Shown here in pieces: positions 38,582 through 46,792 of a DNA stretch of 64,000 nucleotides (positions within the stretch are counted from its first letter, which is position 1; every line of letters starts with the position of its first letter). The stretch spans positions 62,001 through 126,000 of the forward strand of contig NZ_JALLIN010000016.1 in assembly GCF_023630175.1 (NCBI RefSeq). The letters are read 5' to 3'. A model generated the notes under the pieces. It was not told the DNA's origin. It ran no database searches and saw only the letters and a program-made list of their open reading frames with translations. Source of the DNA: Streptomyces cellostaticus (lineage in GTDB: Bacteria; Actinomycetota; Actinomycetes; Streptomycetales; Streptomycetaceae). A program made the translations under genes and the position numbers.

Positions 38582-39220
38582 TCAGGCGCCGGTGGGGTCC
38601 TCGCCGCGGTCCAGGGCCTTCCAGATCTCCTCGGGGCGCTCCGGGTCGGCCGCGGCGGCCTTGCGGCGCGGGCGGTCCGAGCCGCGTTCGTAGCGGCCGG
38701 ACATGGCGGGCCACAGGGAGCCGTAGCGCAGGGCCAGCAGTCCGGCGAGCAGGATCAGGACGCCGCCGGCGGCGGCGACGTAGGGCCAGCCGGTGTGCGC
38801 GAGGGCGGTGACCGCGGCCGAGGTGTCGCCGGTGGTCCGGGCGGCCTCCTCGTCCAGCGCTGAGCTGTCGGAGGCCCCGGCGAACGCGGCGGCGACGATG
38901 CCGGCGCCGCTGAGCGCGAGCAGTGCCGCGACGGCGAGGCGCCCGGCCCGGCGGACGGCGAAGACGGCGACCAGGGCGGCCAGACCCACTATGGCGAGGG
39001 CCGCGGGGACGCCCGTGACGTCGCTGCCCCTGGCGGTCAGCGGGAACGCGCCGCCGGCCACCGTGGCGGTGCCCTCCGACCAGCGCTGCCGGGTCGCGAG
39101 CAGGGTCACGGCCGCGCCGAGCGCGCCGCACAGCAGGGCCACGGCGAGACTGCGCCGGCCGGACCGGCTGGGCGCGGTGGCTTCGGAACGGGGGTGAGGT
39201 ACGGCAGTCACGTACTCCAC
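38582..39220 (-). CDS. TIGR02234 family Trp-region membrane protein
   Basis: A 212-residue protein with four predicted membrane helices (about 25-42, 72-92, 95-115 and 145-165) and a basic C-terminal tail ending in EEIWKALDRGEDPTGA. The pattern LAVALLCGALGAAVTLLATRQRW and TARGSDVTGVPAALAIVGL agrees with the trp-associated membrane family TIGR02234. It lies directly after trpE. The GTG 39220 start has AGG five bases upstream; GTG 39211 is possible. A 13-bp hairpin sits immediately before the ribosome-binding site. Function unknown. Confidence 0.87.
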   Translation of the reverse strand: MEYVTAVPHPRSEATAPSRSGRRSLAVALLCGALGAAVTLLATRQRWSEGTATVAGGAFPLTARGSDVTGVPAALAIVGLAALVAVFAVRRAGRLAVAALLALSGAGIVAAAFAGASDSSALDEEAARTTGDTSAAVTALAHTGWPYVAAAGGVLILLAGLLALRYGSLWPAMSGRYERGSDRPRRKAAAADPERPEEIWKALDRGEDPTGA

Positions 39221-39228
39221 TATCGCCT

Positions 39229-39258
39229 GAACCCCGGGTGAACCGTCACCCGGGGTTC
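39229..39258 (-). terminator. Hairpin between trpE and the TIGR02234 gene
   Basis: A perfect 13-bp stem (39229-39241 with 39246-39258) and four-base loop begins 13 bases after the trpE stop and ends eight bases before the next start codon. It may terminate trpE transcription or limit readthrough into the membrane-protein gene. Confidence 0.7.
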
Positions 39259-39271
39259 GGCACGGGCCGCG

Positions 39272-40780
39272 CTACCCGCCCAGCCGGTTGGCCGTGTGCA
39301 CCGCCCGCAGCACCGCGGCGGCCTTGTTGCGGCACTCCTGGTCCTCGGCGACCGGGTCGGAGTCGGCGACGATGCCGGCCCCGGCCTGGACGTGGGCGGT
39401 GCCGTCGCGGAGCAGGGCGGTGCGGATGGCGATGGCGGTGTCGGAGTCGCCGGCGAAGTCGAGGTAGCCGACGCAGCCGCCGTACAGGCCGCGCCGGGAC
39501 GGTTCGAGCTCGTCGATGATCTGCATGGCGCGGGGCTTGGGGGCACCGGAGAGGGTGCCGGCCGGGAAGCACGCGGTCAGCACGTCGAAGGCGCTGCGGC
39601 CTTCGGCGACGCGGCCGGTCACGGTGGAGACGATGTGCATGACGTGCGAGTAGCGCTCGATGGACATGAAGTCGACGACCTCGACCGAGCCGGGCTCGCA
39701 GACCCGGCCGAGGTCGTTGCGGCCGAGGTCGACCAGCATCAGGTGCTCGGCGCGTTCCTTGGGGTCGGCGAGCAGCTCGTCGGCGAGGGCCTGGTCCTCC
39801 TGCGGGGTGGCGCCGCGGTGCCGGGTGCCGGCGATGGGGTGGACCATCGCGCGCCCGTCCTCGACCTTCACCAGCGCCTCGGGGGAGGAGCCGACGACGT
39901 CGAACCCGTCGAAGCGGAAGAGGTACATGTAGGGCGAGGGGTTGGTGGCCCTCAGGACCCGGTAGACGTCCAGCGCGCTCGCCGTGCACGGGGTCTCGAA
40001 GCGCTGCGAGGGCACGACCTGGAAGGCCTCGCCCGCGCGGATGCGCTCCTTGACGTCCTCCACGGCCGCCTGGAAGTCGGGGCCGCCCCAGCGGGCGGTG
40101 TACCCGGGCAGCTCGGAGGGCGGCAGCACGGCCGGGGGCTGGGCGACCGCGCGGCCGAGGTCGGCCTCCATGACGTCGAGGCGGGCCACGGCGTCCGCGT
40201 GGGCCTCGTCCACGCCGGTCTCCAGGTCGTTGTGGTTGATCGCGTTGGCGATCAGCAGGACCGAGCCCTCCCAGTGGTCCATGACGGCGAGGTCGCTGGT
40301 GAGGAGCATGGTCAGCTCGGGCAGCCCGAGGTCGTCGCGCTCACCCGGACCGATCCTCTCCAGGCGGCGGACGATGTCGTAGCCGAGGTAGCCGACCATG
40401 CCGCCGGTGAAGGGCGGCATGCCCTCCTGGTGCGGGGTGTGCAGGGCCTCGATGGTGGCGCGCAGGGCGGCGAGCGGGTCGCCGTCGACGGGGACGCCGA
40501 CGGGCGGGGTGCCGAGCCAGTGCGCCTGGCCGTCCCGGGTGGTGAGGGTGGCCGCGGAACGCACGCCGACGAAGGAGTAGCGGGACCAGGAGCGCCCTCC
40601 CCCAGGGCTGAACGCCTGGGAGGTGCCCCCATCCGCGGACTCCAGCAGGAAGGTGCCGGGGCGTTCGGCGGCGAGCTTGCGGTAGAGCGCGACCGGGGTG
40701 TCGCCGTCGGCGAGGAGCTTGCGGGTGACCGGGACGACACGCCGGTCGGTGGCGAGCTTGCGGAAGGTCTCGAGGTCCAT
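39272..40780 (-). CDS. trpE: Anthranilate synthase component I
   Basis: A 502-residue chorismate-utilising enzyme that makes anthranilate with ammonia from a TrpG subunit, which is not in this window. The N-terminal TrpE domain carries the tryptophan-binding LLES element, and the C-terminal domain has the signature VGSSPEALVKVEDG, PIAGTRHRG, DLGRNDLGRVC and FPAGTLSGAPKPRAM. Between LLES and the WSRYSFVG motif there is an unusual stretch DGGTSQAFSPGGGR that coincides with a palindromic DNA element (40595-40630). It starts 11 bases after hisI, so hisI and trpE are likely cotranscribed. Confidence 0.96.
   Translation of the reverse strand: MDLETFRKLATDRRVVPVTRKLLADGDTPVALYRKLAAERPGTFLLESADGGTSQAFSPGGGRSWSRYSFVGVRSAATLTTRDGQAHWLGTPPVGVPVDGDPLAALRATIEALHTPHQEGMPPFTGGMVGYLGYDIVRRLERIGPGERDDLGLPELTMLLTSDLAVMDHWEGSVLLIANAINHNDLETGVDEAHADAVARLDVMEADLGRAVAQPPAVLPPSELPGYTARWGGPDFQAAVEDVKERIRAGEAFQVVPSQRFETPCTASALDVYRVLRATNPSPYMYLFRFDGFDVVGSSPEALVKVEDGRAMVHPIAGTRHRGATPQEDQALADELLADPKERAEHLMLVDLGRNDLGRVCEPGSVEVVDFMSIERYSHVMHIVSTVTGRVAEGRSAFDVLTACFPAGTLSGAPKPRAMQIIDELEPSRRGLYGGCVGYLDFAGDSDTAIAIRTALLRDGTAHVQAGAGIVADSDPVAEDQECRNKAAAVLRAVHTANRLGG
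40595..40630. repeat. REP-like palindrome inside trpE
   Basis: The segment pairs CCTCCCCCAGG (about 40596-40606) with CCTGGGAGG (40615-40623) around a short loop, flanked by GGTGCCCCC. It resembles the short GC palindromes (CTCCCCCAG...CTGGGAGGTGCCCCC type) that are abundant between genes in many Streptomyces, from memory. Here it keeps the trpE frame open. Confidence 0.6.
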
Positions 40781-40791
40781 GGCGGCAGACC

Positions 40792-41187
40792 TTACTGATC
40801 AGCCGTCGCCGGGCGGGCCCGCGGGGCGCTCGCGCCGGGATCGTCCTGGAGGAGGACGTCCTCGTCGAAGCAGGTGCGGGCGCCGGTGTGACAGGCGGCG
40901 CCGACCTGGTCGACCCTGACCAGCACGGTGTCGGCGTCGCAGTCCAGGGCGACCGACTTCACCCACTGGACGTGGCCGGAGGTGTCCCCCTTGACCCAGT
41001 ACTCCTGGCGGCTGCGCGACCAGTAGGTGCAGCGACCGGTGGTCAGCGTGCGGTGCAGCGCCTCGTCGTCCATCCAGCCGAGCATGAGCACCTCGCCGGT
41101 GTCGTACTGCTGGGCGATGGCCGGGAGGAGTCCGTCGGCGCTGCGCTTCAGGCGCGCGGCGATCTCGGGATCGAGAGTGCTGGTCAT
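40792..41187 (-). CDS. hisI: Phosphoribosyl-AMP cyclohydrolase
   Basis: A 131-residue HisI that opens the purine ring of phosphoribosyl-AMP, the third step of histidine synthesis. Family motifs are [33 protein letters not shown], the metal-binding [11 protein letters not shown] and [12 protein letters not shown] with the zinc cysteines. It is not fused to HisE. It lies directly before trpE on the same strand, separate from the main his cluster, and is divergent from the TIGR03085 gene. ATG 41187 is chosen; ATG 41196 is an alternative. Confidence 0.95.
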   Translation of the reverse strand: MTSTLDPEIAARLKRSADGLLPAIAQQYDTGEVLMLGWMDDEALHRTLTTGRCTYWSRSRQEYWVKGDTSGHVQWVKSVALDCDADTVLVRVDQVGAACHTGARTCFDEDVLLQDDPGASAPRARPATADQ

Positions 41188-41326
41188 GGGTGCCATTGTG
41201 CCGCGTGCGCGGGACGGTTCCGCGCCCCTGTCCAGGGGGTGGGCACGCGGTGGGCGGGGGCGGGGACGGGGCCGGGCGACCGGGTGACGGGTGGGCGGAC
41301 CGGTTACGGAGTCGTAGGCTGACTCC

Positions 41327-41962
41327 ATGTCGACCTTCGCCAAGCGTGAACGGCTCCTGCTCGCCGACCTCTTGGAAACCGTCGGGCCGGACGCCCCGAC
41401 CCTCTGCGAGGGCTGGCGGACCCGTGACCTGGCCGCGCACGTGGTGGTGCGCGAGCGCCGCCCGGACGCGGCGGGGGGCGCGCTGATCAAGCCGCTGGCC
41501 TCCCGGCTGGAGAGGGTGCTGGCCGAGTACGCCGCGAAGCCGTACGAGGAGCTGATCCAGCTCATCCGGACCGGCCCGCCGCGCTTCTCGCCGTTCCAGC
41601 TCAAGCAGGTCGACGAGGCCGCCAACACGGTCGAGTTCTACGTGCACACCGAGGACGTCCGCCGGGCCCGGCCGGACTGGGGCCCGCGCGAGCTGGACGC
41701 GGTGTTCCAGGACGCGCTCTGGTCCCGTCTGGAGCGCAGCGCCCGGCTGCTGGGCCGGGGGGTTCCGACCGGTCTGGTGCTGCGCCGCCCGGACGGCCAG
41801 ACGTCGGTGGCGCACCGGGGCACTCCCGTGGTGACGGTGACCGGTGAGCCCTCGGAGCTGCTGATGTTCGCCTTCGGGCGGCAGAGCGAGGCGAAGGTGG
41901 AGCTCGACGGCGACGAGAACGCGATCGCCGTCCTGCACGAGTCGAAGCAGCTCGGCTTCTGA
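41327..41962 (+). CDS. TIGR03085 family metal-binding protein (DinB/mycothiol-transferase-like)
   Basis: A 211-residue protein with the N-terminal mycothiol maleylpyruvate isomerase-like fold: [40 protein letters not shown], where the second-helix histidine belongs to the DinB-type metal triad; further ligands lie in the helix [12 protein letters not shown] (H and D). The actinobacterial subfamily TIGR03085 is of unknown function. It is single, followed by a strong hairpin terminator. A thiol or sugar transfer role is possible by fold only. Confidence 0.85.
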   Translation: MSTFAKRERLLLADLLETVGPDAPTLCEGWRTRDLAAHVVVRERRPDAAGGALIKPLASRLERVLAEYAAKPYEELIQLIRTGPPRFSPFQLKQVDEAANTVEFYVHTEDVRRARPDWGPRELDAVFQDALWSRLERSARLLGRGVPTGLVLRRPDGQTSVAHRGTPVVTVTGEPSELLMFAFGRQSEAKVELDGDENAIAVLHESKQLGF

Positions 41963-41970
41963 ACCCGGCC

Positions 41971-42024
41971 CCACGCGCGGCACCGGGTGCGCCGTCCGGG
42001 CAGCGCACCCGGTGCCGCGCGTGG
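41971..42024. terminator. Bidirectional terminator between TIGR03085 and MFS genes
   Basis: The longest hairpin of the window: a perfect 22-bp stem (41971-41992 with 42003-42024) with a ten-base loop, between convergent genes. Confidence 0.9.
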
Positions 42025-42029
42025 AGGCG

Positions 42030-43283
42030 TCAGCGGGGGAGCTCCGCGTGGCGCAGCCCGGGGACGCACAGGGCGACCACGCCGCCGAGCCCGCAGACGG
42101 CCGCGCTGGCCACGAACACCGGGCCGAGGCCGAAGGCCCCGATGGCGGCGGCCGCGAACGGCATGCTCAGGGGGGCCAGGCCGAGGCTGACCACACTGGC
42201 GACGGCGGTGACCCGGCCGAGGTAGGCGGGGTCGGACCGGGTCTGCAGCAGCGCCCCGCACAGCACCCCGCTGAGCCCGGCGAGCAGCCCGATGAGCAGG
42301 GCGACGCCGACGGCGCCGGCGAGCCGGGGCACGTAGGCGAGGGCGCCGATGGCGACCGACCCGGCGAGGATCGCCCAGGCGGCGACCAGTCCGGCGCGCG
42401 GCACCCGGCCCCGTACGGCGAGCAGCAGCGAGGCGGCGCCCGCTCCGGCGCCGAACCCGGCGAGCACCCAGCCCATGCCGGCGGCGCCCCAGCCGCGCCG
42501 GTCGGCGAGCAGCGTCAGGCCCACGTTGAGCGGGCCGACGAAGCCGAAGTCGCCGAGGGCGATGGCCAGCATGAGCGGGGCGAGGACGCGGTGGCCGCGG
42601 ATGTAGCGCAGGCCGCCGGCGAGGTCCGCCCAGGCGGTGGCGCGCGGGGCGCCGACCGCGTCGTCGCCGGGCAGCGGTCGCAGGCGCACGGAGATCAGCA
42701 GGGGCACGGAGACGGCGATCAGCAGCCCGGCGAGGGCGAAGGCGGCCGGTGCTCCGCCCAGGGCCACGCCGAGTCCGCCGAGCGGGGCGCCGGCCACGCC
42801 CGCGCAGCGGATGGCGAGGCCGCGCATGCCCTGGACGCGGGCGAGCTGGCCCTTGCCGGTGATCCTGGCCGGGAGGGCGCCCACCGCGGGCATGAACACG
42901 GCGTCGACGGTGCCGAACAGCAGGGCCAGCAGCGCGAGCGGCCACAGTCCCGGGCCGGTGAGGAACAGCAGGGCGGCCACCGCCAGGACGGCCGCGCAGC
43001 GCACGGCGTCGCTGCCGATGACGACGCGGCGCGGGCCGAGGCGGTCGGCGAGGACTCCCCCGCCGAGCATCAGCACGGCCCTCGGCAGCGCGCTGACGGA
43101 CATCACGACACCGGCCTGCGCGGGGGTGCCGGCCTGGACGGCGGCCCAGGACAGGGCGATGTAGTAGACGCTGTCGCCGAGCATGGAGGCGGTGTAGGCG
43201 CCGAGCCAGCGCAGCACGTTGGGGTCGCGGTGGGCGGGCCGGTCCCCGGTGGCGGAGACCGGGGGTACGAGGGTGTCGGTCAC
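42030..43283 (-). CDS. Major facilitator superfamily transporter
   Basis: A 417-residue MFS protein with about twelve membrane helices. The loop 2-3 motif reads GGVLADRLGPRRVVI (motif A), a second copy-like stretch ITGKGQLARVQGMRG begins helix 5, and many glycine/alanine-rich helices follow. It resembles the MFS_3/enterobactin-exporter-like group of drug efflux proteins. GTG 43283 lies 13 bases after the ArsR-type regulator gene, so the two form an operon in which the regulator probably controls the pump. Substrate unknown. Confidence 0.9.
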   Translation of the reverse strand: MTDTLVPPVSATGDRPAHRDPNVLRWLGAYTASMLGDSVYYIALSWAAVQAGTPAQAGVVMSVSALPRAVLMLGGGVLADRLGPRRVVIGSDAVRCAAVLAVAALLFLTGPGLWPLALLALLFGTVDAVFMPAVGALPARITGKGQLARVQGMRGLAIRCAGVAGAPLGGLGVALGGAPAAFALAGLLIAVSVPLLISVRLRPLPGDDAVGAPRATAWADLAGGLRYIRGHRVLAPLMLAIALGDFGFVGPLNVGLTLLADRRGWGAAGMGWVLAGFGAGAGAASLLLAVRGRVPRAGLVAAWAILAGSVAIGALAYVPRLAGAVGVALLIGLLAGLSGVLCGALLQTRSDPAYLGRVTAVASVVSLGLAPLSMPFAAAAIGAFGLGPVFVASAAVCGLGGVVALCVPGLRHAELPR

Positions 43284-43296
43284 GGCGGGGCCCTTC

Positions 43297-43884
43297 TCAG
43301 ACGCGGAACGGGAATCCGTACACGTGCAGCGCGACGTGCTCGCGCCCTTCGGTTTCGCCGGCGGCTTCGGCGGACCGGCCCCTCTCGTCGTACCTGCGGA
43401 TCAGCGCGAGCAGTTCGTCCCGCAGTTCGCGCATCTCGGGCGCGGTGAGGCGGAGCAGGGACTCGCTGTCGGCCGCGGCCGTGTTCCACTCGGCGCTCCA
43501 GGTGGGCCGTTCGTCCAGGTAGCGGCGGTAGAGGTCGGTGCGCTGGTCGTGGAAGAGCCGGGTCGCCGCCAGGTGCGCGGCCGCCTTCTCGGGCGCGTCC
43601 CGGAAGTCCTGGTCGCGGATGCTCACACCTTCGGAGGAGGGCTGCCACCAGCGCTCGCGGCCGTCGGCGCTCTGCGGGCGGGCCTGCTCGATGAGGCCGT
43701 GCTCGGCGAGCTTGCGCAGGTGGTAGCTGACCAGCGAGACCGCCTCGTCGACCTGGTCGGCGAGGTGCGAGGCGGTCGCCTTGCCGGCCACGCACAGGGC
43801 TCGGTACAGCTTCATCCGCAGCGGGTGGGCCAGCGCCTTGAGCGTGCCCACGTCCGTGATGGGACGGCTCCCCTTGGCTGTCAT
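43297..43884 (-). CDS. ArsR-type winged-helix transcriptional regulator
   Basis: A 195-residue DNA-binding protein. The winged helix-turn-helix spans about 12-80: LKALAHPLRMKLYRALCV, ATASHLADQVDEAVSLVSYHLRKLAEHGLIEQA (recognition helix around SLVSYHLRKL). The C-terminal half is charged and helical and resembles the HTH_20 regulators found with MFS pumps. No obvious metal-binding CxC motif is present, so the ligand is probably an organic molecule. It precedes the MFS gene; an imperfect palindrome lies 28-50 bases before the chosen ATG. The longer open frame upstream crosses that operator and is not used. Confidence 0.88.
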   Translation of the reverse strand: MTAKGSRPITDVGTLKALAHPLRMKLYRALCVAGKATASHLADQVDEAVSLVSYHLRKLAEHGLIEQARPQSADGRERWWQPSSEGVSIRDQDFRDAPEKAAAHLAATRLFHDQRTDLYRRYLDERPTWSAEWNTAAADSESLLRLTAPEMRELRDELLALIRRYDERGRSAEAAGETEGREHVALHVYGFPFRV

Positions 43885-43912
43885 GGCTCCGACCCTAGAT
43901 GTGAAAGAAGAA

Positions 43913-43934
43913 TTGCACAATAAATGTTGCGCAA
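43913..43934. promoter_or_regulatory. Candidate autoregulatory operator of the ArsR-type gene
   Basis: Imperfect inverted repeat TTGCACAATA-AA-TGTTGCGCAA (10-bp arms, eight matches) in an AT-rich patch just upstream of the regulator gene, flanked by GAAAG and CTTTC. Confidence 0.45.
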
Positions 43935-43997
43935 CTTTCCTTTCGCATGGGCTCACGCGGAGGACGGGCGGCCCGCGGGGCGGGCGGCCCATGACAG

Positions 43998-44029
43998 GGC
44001 CCCGGCCGCCTCGTCGGGCGGCCGGGGCC
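43998..44029 (-). terminator. Terminator of the his operon
   Basis: A perfect 13-bp stem (43998-44010 with 44017-44029) with a six-base loop lies 77 bases after the hisF stop. Confidence 0.75.
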
Positions 44030-44106
44030 GGTATGTCCGCTGCCGTGACCGGGGACACCGGCGCGAGCGCGTGGACCTTCCGTTCACGGCACCGGCTTTC
44101 GGGGTG

Positions 44107-44862
44107 TCACCGCACGGGGTGGCCGGCCTCCCGCAGGGTCCGCTTGACCTCGCCGATGCGCAGGTCGCCGAAGTGGAAGACCGAGGCGGCCAGGACCGCG
44201 TCGGCGCCGGCGTCGATGGCCGGCGGGAAGTCCGCCAGCCGGCCGGCGCCGCCGGAGGCGATCACCGGGACGGTGACGTGCTTGCGGACGGCCGCGATCA
44301 TCTCCAGGTCGTAGCCGTCCCTGGTGCCGTCGGCGTCCATGGAGTTGAGCAGGATCTCCCCGGCGCCCAGCTCGGCCGCGCGGTGGGCCCACTCGACGGC
44401 GTCGATGCCGGTGCCCTTGCGGCCGCCGTGGGTCGTCACCTCGAAGGCGCCGCCCTCGGTGCGGCGCGCGTCCACCGACAGCACCAGGACCTGCCGGCCG
44501 AACCGTTCCGCGATCTCGCGGATCAGGTCGGGGCGGGCGATGGCGGCGGTGTTCACGCCGACCTTGTCCGCGCCGGCCCGCAGCAGCCTGTCGACGTCCT
44601 CGGCGGTGCGGACGCCGCCGCCCACCGTGAGCGGGATGAAGACCTGCTCGGCGGTGCGGCGCACCACGTCGTAGGTGGTCTCCCGGTCGCCGGAGGACGC
44701 GGTGATGTCCAGGAACGTCAGCTCGTCGGCGCCCTCGGCGTCGTACACCTTGGCCATCTCGACGGGGTCGCCCGCGTCGCGCAGGTTCTGGAAGTTGACG
44801 CCCTTGACGACCCGGCCGTTGTCCACGTCCAGGCAGGGGATGACTCGGACCGCCAGGGTCAT
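44107..44862 (-). CDS. hisF: Imidazole glycerol phosphate synthase cyclase subunit
   Basis: A 251-residue TIM-barrel that works with HisH to form imidazole glycerol phosphate and AICAR. Motifs: [19 protein letters not shown] (catalytic Asp), [56 protein letters not shown] (second Asp) and [13 protein letters not shown]. Its ATG overlaps the ridA stop (ATGA). It is the last gene of the his cluster and is followed by a hairpin terminator. Confidence 0.97.
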   Translation of the reverse strand: MTLAVRVIPCLDVDNGRVVKGVNFQNLRDAGDPVEMAKVYDAEGADELTFLDITASSGDRETTYDVVRRTAEQVFIPLTVGGGVRTAEDVDRLLRAGADKVGVNTAAIARPDLIREIAERFGRQVLVLSVDARRTEGGAFEVTTHGGRKGTGIDAVEWAHRAAELGAGEILLNSMDADGTRDGYDLEMIAAVRKHVTVPVIASGGAGRLADFPPAIDAGADAVLAASVFHFGDLRIGEVKRTLREAGHPVR

Positions 44863-45263
44863 GAGGTCACGGCTCCTCTGAATGCCTCTAGTTCCACTTC
44901 GACCAGGATGCGCGGGTCGACGAACCCCTCCACGACCAGCAGGGTCGCGGCCGGGCGGACGGAGTCGAAGATCTCCTTGTGGGCGCGGCCCACCGCGTCG
45001 ACGTCCCGCACATGGGTCAGGTACATCCGGGTGCGCAGCACGGACCCGATGCCGAGGCCGAACTCGCCGATCGCCTCGAGGGCGCTGGTGAAGGACACCT
45101 TGGCCTGTTCGTACGGGTCGCCCTCCCCGTACAGCACGGTGCCCTTGAAGGACGTCGTGCCGGCCACCAGGACCCGGTCACCCGCCGCGACGGCGCGGGC
45201 GAAGCCGAAGCTCTCTTCCCAGGGACTCCCGCTCTGCACGCGCCGTACGGCCTCGGATGTCAT
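44859..45263 (-). CDS. RidA/YjgF family protein within the his operon
   Basis: A 134-residue RidA-like protein. The fold is recognised by [54 protein letters not shown] and the C-terminal [11 protein letters not shown]; the reactive arginine of true RidA proteins is probably the R in VLRTRMY. RidA hydrolyses reactive enamine and imine intermediates made by PLP enzymes. It overlaps priA upstream and hisF downstream by four bases each, so it is made at the same rate as the his enzymes, perhaps to protect against or process a reactive pathway intermediate. Exact substrate unknown. Confidence 0.9.
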   Translation of the reverse strand: MTSEAVRRVQSGSPWEESFGFARAVAAGDRVLVAGTTSFKGTVLYGEGDPYEQAKVSFTSALEAIGEFGLGIGSVLRTRMYLTHVRDVDAVGRAHKEIFDSVRPAATLLVVEGFVDPRILVEVELEAFRGAVTS

Positions 45264-45985
45264 GACGCCACTGCCTCCAGTGCCTCTTCCAGGGTGAACG
45301 CCTTCGCGTACAGGGCCTTCCCGACGATGGAGCCCTCGACACCGAGGGGTACCAGCCCGGCGATGGCGCGGAGGTCGTCCAGGGACGACACGCCGCCGGA
45401 GGCCACGACCGGGCGGTCGGTGACCGCGCAGACGTTCCGCAGCAGCTCCAGGTTCGGGCCCTGCAGGGTGCCGTCCTTGGCGATGTCGGTGACGACGTAG
45501 CGGGCGCAGCCCTCCTTGTCGAGGCGCGCCAGCGTCTCGTAGAGGTCGCCGCCGTCCCGGGTCCAGCCGCGGCCGCGCAGGGTGGTGCCGCGCACGTCCA
45601 GACCGACCGCGATCCTGTCGCCGTGCTCGGCGATGACCTTGGCGACCCATTCGGGGGTCTCCAGCGCGGCCGTGCCGAGATTGACGCGGGTGCAGCCGGT
45701 GGCGAGGGCCGCGGCGAGCGTGTCGTCGTCGCGGATGCCGCCGGACAGCTCCACCTTGATGTCCATCGCCCCGGCGACCTCGGCGATCAGCTCGCGGTTG
45801 TCGCCGGTGCCGAAGGCGGCGTCGAGGTCGACCAGGTGCAGCCACTCGGCGCCGGAGCGCTGCCAGGCGAGGGCCGCCTCCAGCGGGGAGCCGTAGGAGG
45901 TCTCGGTCCCGGACTCGCCGTGCACGAGGCGCACGGCCTGGCCGTCACGGACGTCGACGGCGGGGAGGAGTTCGAGCTTGGCCAT
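45260..45985 (-). CDS. priA: Phosphoribosyl isomerase A (bifunctional HisA/TrpF)
   Basis: A 241-residue TIM-barrel. [18 protein letters not shown] carries catalytic D11, [16 protein letters not shown] and the second-half [16 protein letters not shown] carry the other conserved residues. In Streptomyces and mycobacteria, which lack trpF, this enzyme isomerises both ProFAR (histidine) and phosphoribosyl anthranilate (tryptophan). No trpF was found in this window, in keeping with that. It sits between hisH and ridA, with a three-base gap to hisH. Confidence 0.95.
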   Translation of the reverse strand: MAKLELLPAVDVRDGQAVRLVHGESGTETSYGSPLEAALAWQRSGAEWLHLVDLDAAFGTGDNRELIAEVAGAMDIKVELSGGIRDDDTLAAALATGCTRVNLGTAALETPEWVAKVIAEHGDRIAVGLDVRGTTLRGRGWTRDGGDLYETLARLDKEGCARYVVTDIAKDGTLQGPNLELLRNVCAVTDRPVVASGGVSSLDDLRAIAGLVPLGVEGSIVGKALYAKAFTLEEALEAVAS

Positions 45986-45988
45986 GGT

Positions 45989-46627
45989 CTACAGGGTTCC
46001 GATCCAGTTGGTGAGGAGCTGAGCACCGGCGTCGCCGGACTTCTCGGGGTGGAACTGGGTGGCCCACAGGGCACCGTTCTCCACGGCCGCCACGAACGGC
46101 CTGCCGTGCGTGGACCAGGTGACCTTGGGGGCTGCGATCAGCGGGTTGTGCGTCTCCAGGGCCCAGTCGTGGACGGCGTAGGAGTGCACGAAGTAGAAGC
46201 GCGCGTCCTCGTCGAGGCCGGCGAACAGCTCGGAGCCCGCCGGGGCGTCGACGGTGTTCCAGCCCATGTGGGGCACGACGTCGGCCTCGAGCGGCGCGAC
46301 CGTGCCGGGCCACTCGTCCAGGCCCTCGGCCGCCACGCCGTGCTCGATGCCGCGGGCGAACAGGATCTGCATGCCGACGCAGATGCCCATCACCGGCCGG
46401 CCGCCGGACAGCCGGCGGTCGACGACCCAGTCACCGCGGGCCGCGCGCAGGCCCTGCATGCAGGCGGCGAACGCGCCGACGCCCGGTACCAGCAGGCCGT
46501 CGGCGTTCATCGCCCGGTCGAAGTCGCGGGTGATCTCGACGTCCGCGCCCACGCGCGCGAGGGCGCGCTCGGCGGAGCGGACGTTGCCGAAGCCGTAGTC
46601 GAAGACGACGACCCTCTTGCCGCTCAA
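45989..46627 (-). CDS. hisH: Imidazole glycerol phosphate synthase glutamine amidotransferase subunit
   Basis: A 212-residue class I amidotransferase that supplies ammonia to HisF. The nucleophile is C83 in GICVGMQIL and the His/Glu dyad lies in [25 protein letters not shown] is the usual start. TTG 46627 is chosen because its TTGA overlaps the stop of the 54-residue upstream gene and GGAGGTG lies a few bases before it. GTG 46633 would leave no spacer after GGAGGT; ATG 46666 would overlap the upstream gene. Confidence 0.94.
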   Translation of the reverse strand: MSGKRVVVFDYGFGNVRSAERALARVGADVEITRDFDRAMNADGLLVPGVGAFAACMQGLRAARGDWVVDRRLSGGRPVMGICVGMQILFARGIEHGVAAEGLDEWPGTVAPLEADVVPHMGWNTVDAPAGSELFAGLDEDARFYFVHSYAVHDWALETHNPLIAAPKVTWSTHGRPFVAAVENGALWATQFHPEKSGDAGAQLLTNWIGTL

Positions 46628-46788
46628 TTCCACACCTCCAGCCGCATGACCCCGGCGACCAGGCACATCGCGGCACCGATCGAGAGCAGCACGATGAGAC
46701 TGGTGGGCATCTTCTGCTTGGTGAAGGAGATGATGCCGCCGACCAGGAAGAGGCCGACGACGATCAGGACGGTGGACAGACCGGACAT
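46624..46788 (-). CDS. 54-residue two-helix membrane protein in the his operon
   Basis: A short open frame, read directly from the sequence, starts [18 protein letters not shown] and ends RLEVWN. It has two hydrophobic helices (about 5-20 and 31-48) joined by a short loop FTKQKMPTS. It begins four bases after the hisB stop and its TGA overlaps the probable hisH TTG, so it is translated as part of the operon. The perfect fit between two his genes argues that it is real. No family was recognised and no function can be assigned; anchoring or ion transport are only possibilities. Confidence 0.78.
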   Translation of the reverse strand: MSGLSTVLIVVGLFLVGGIISFTKQKMPTSLIVLLSIGAAMCLVAGVMRLEVWN

Positions 46789-46792
46789 GGGG

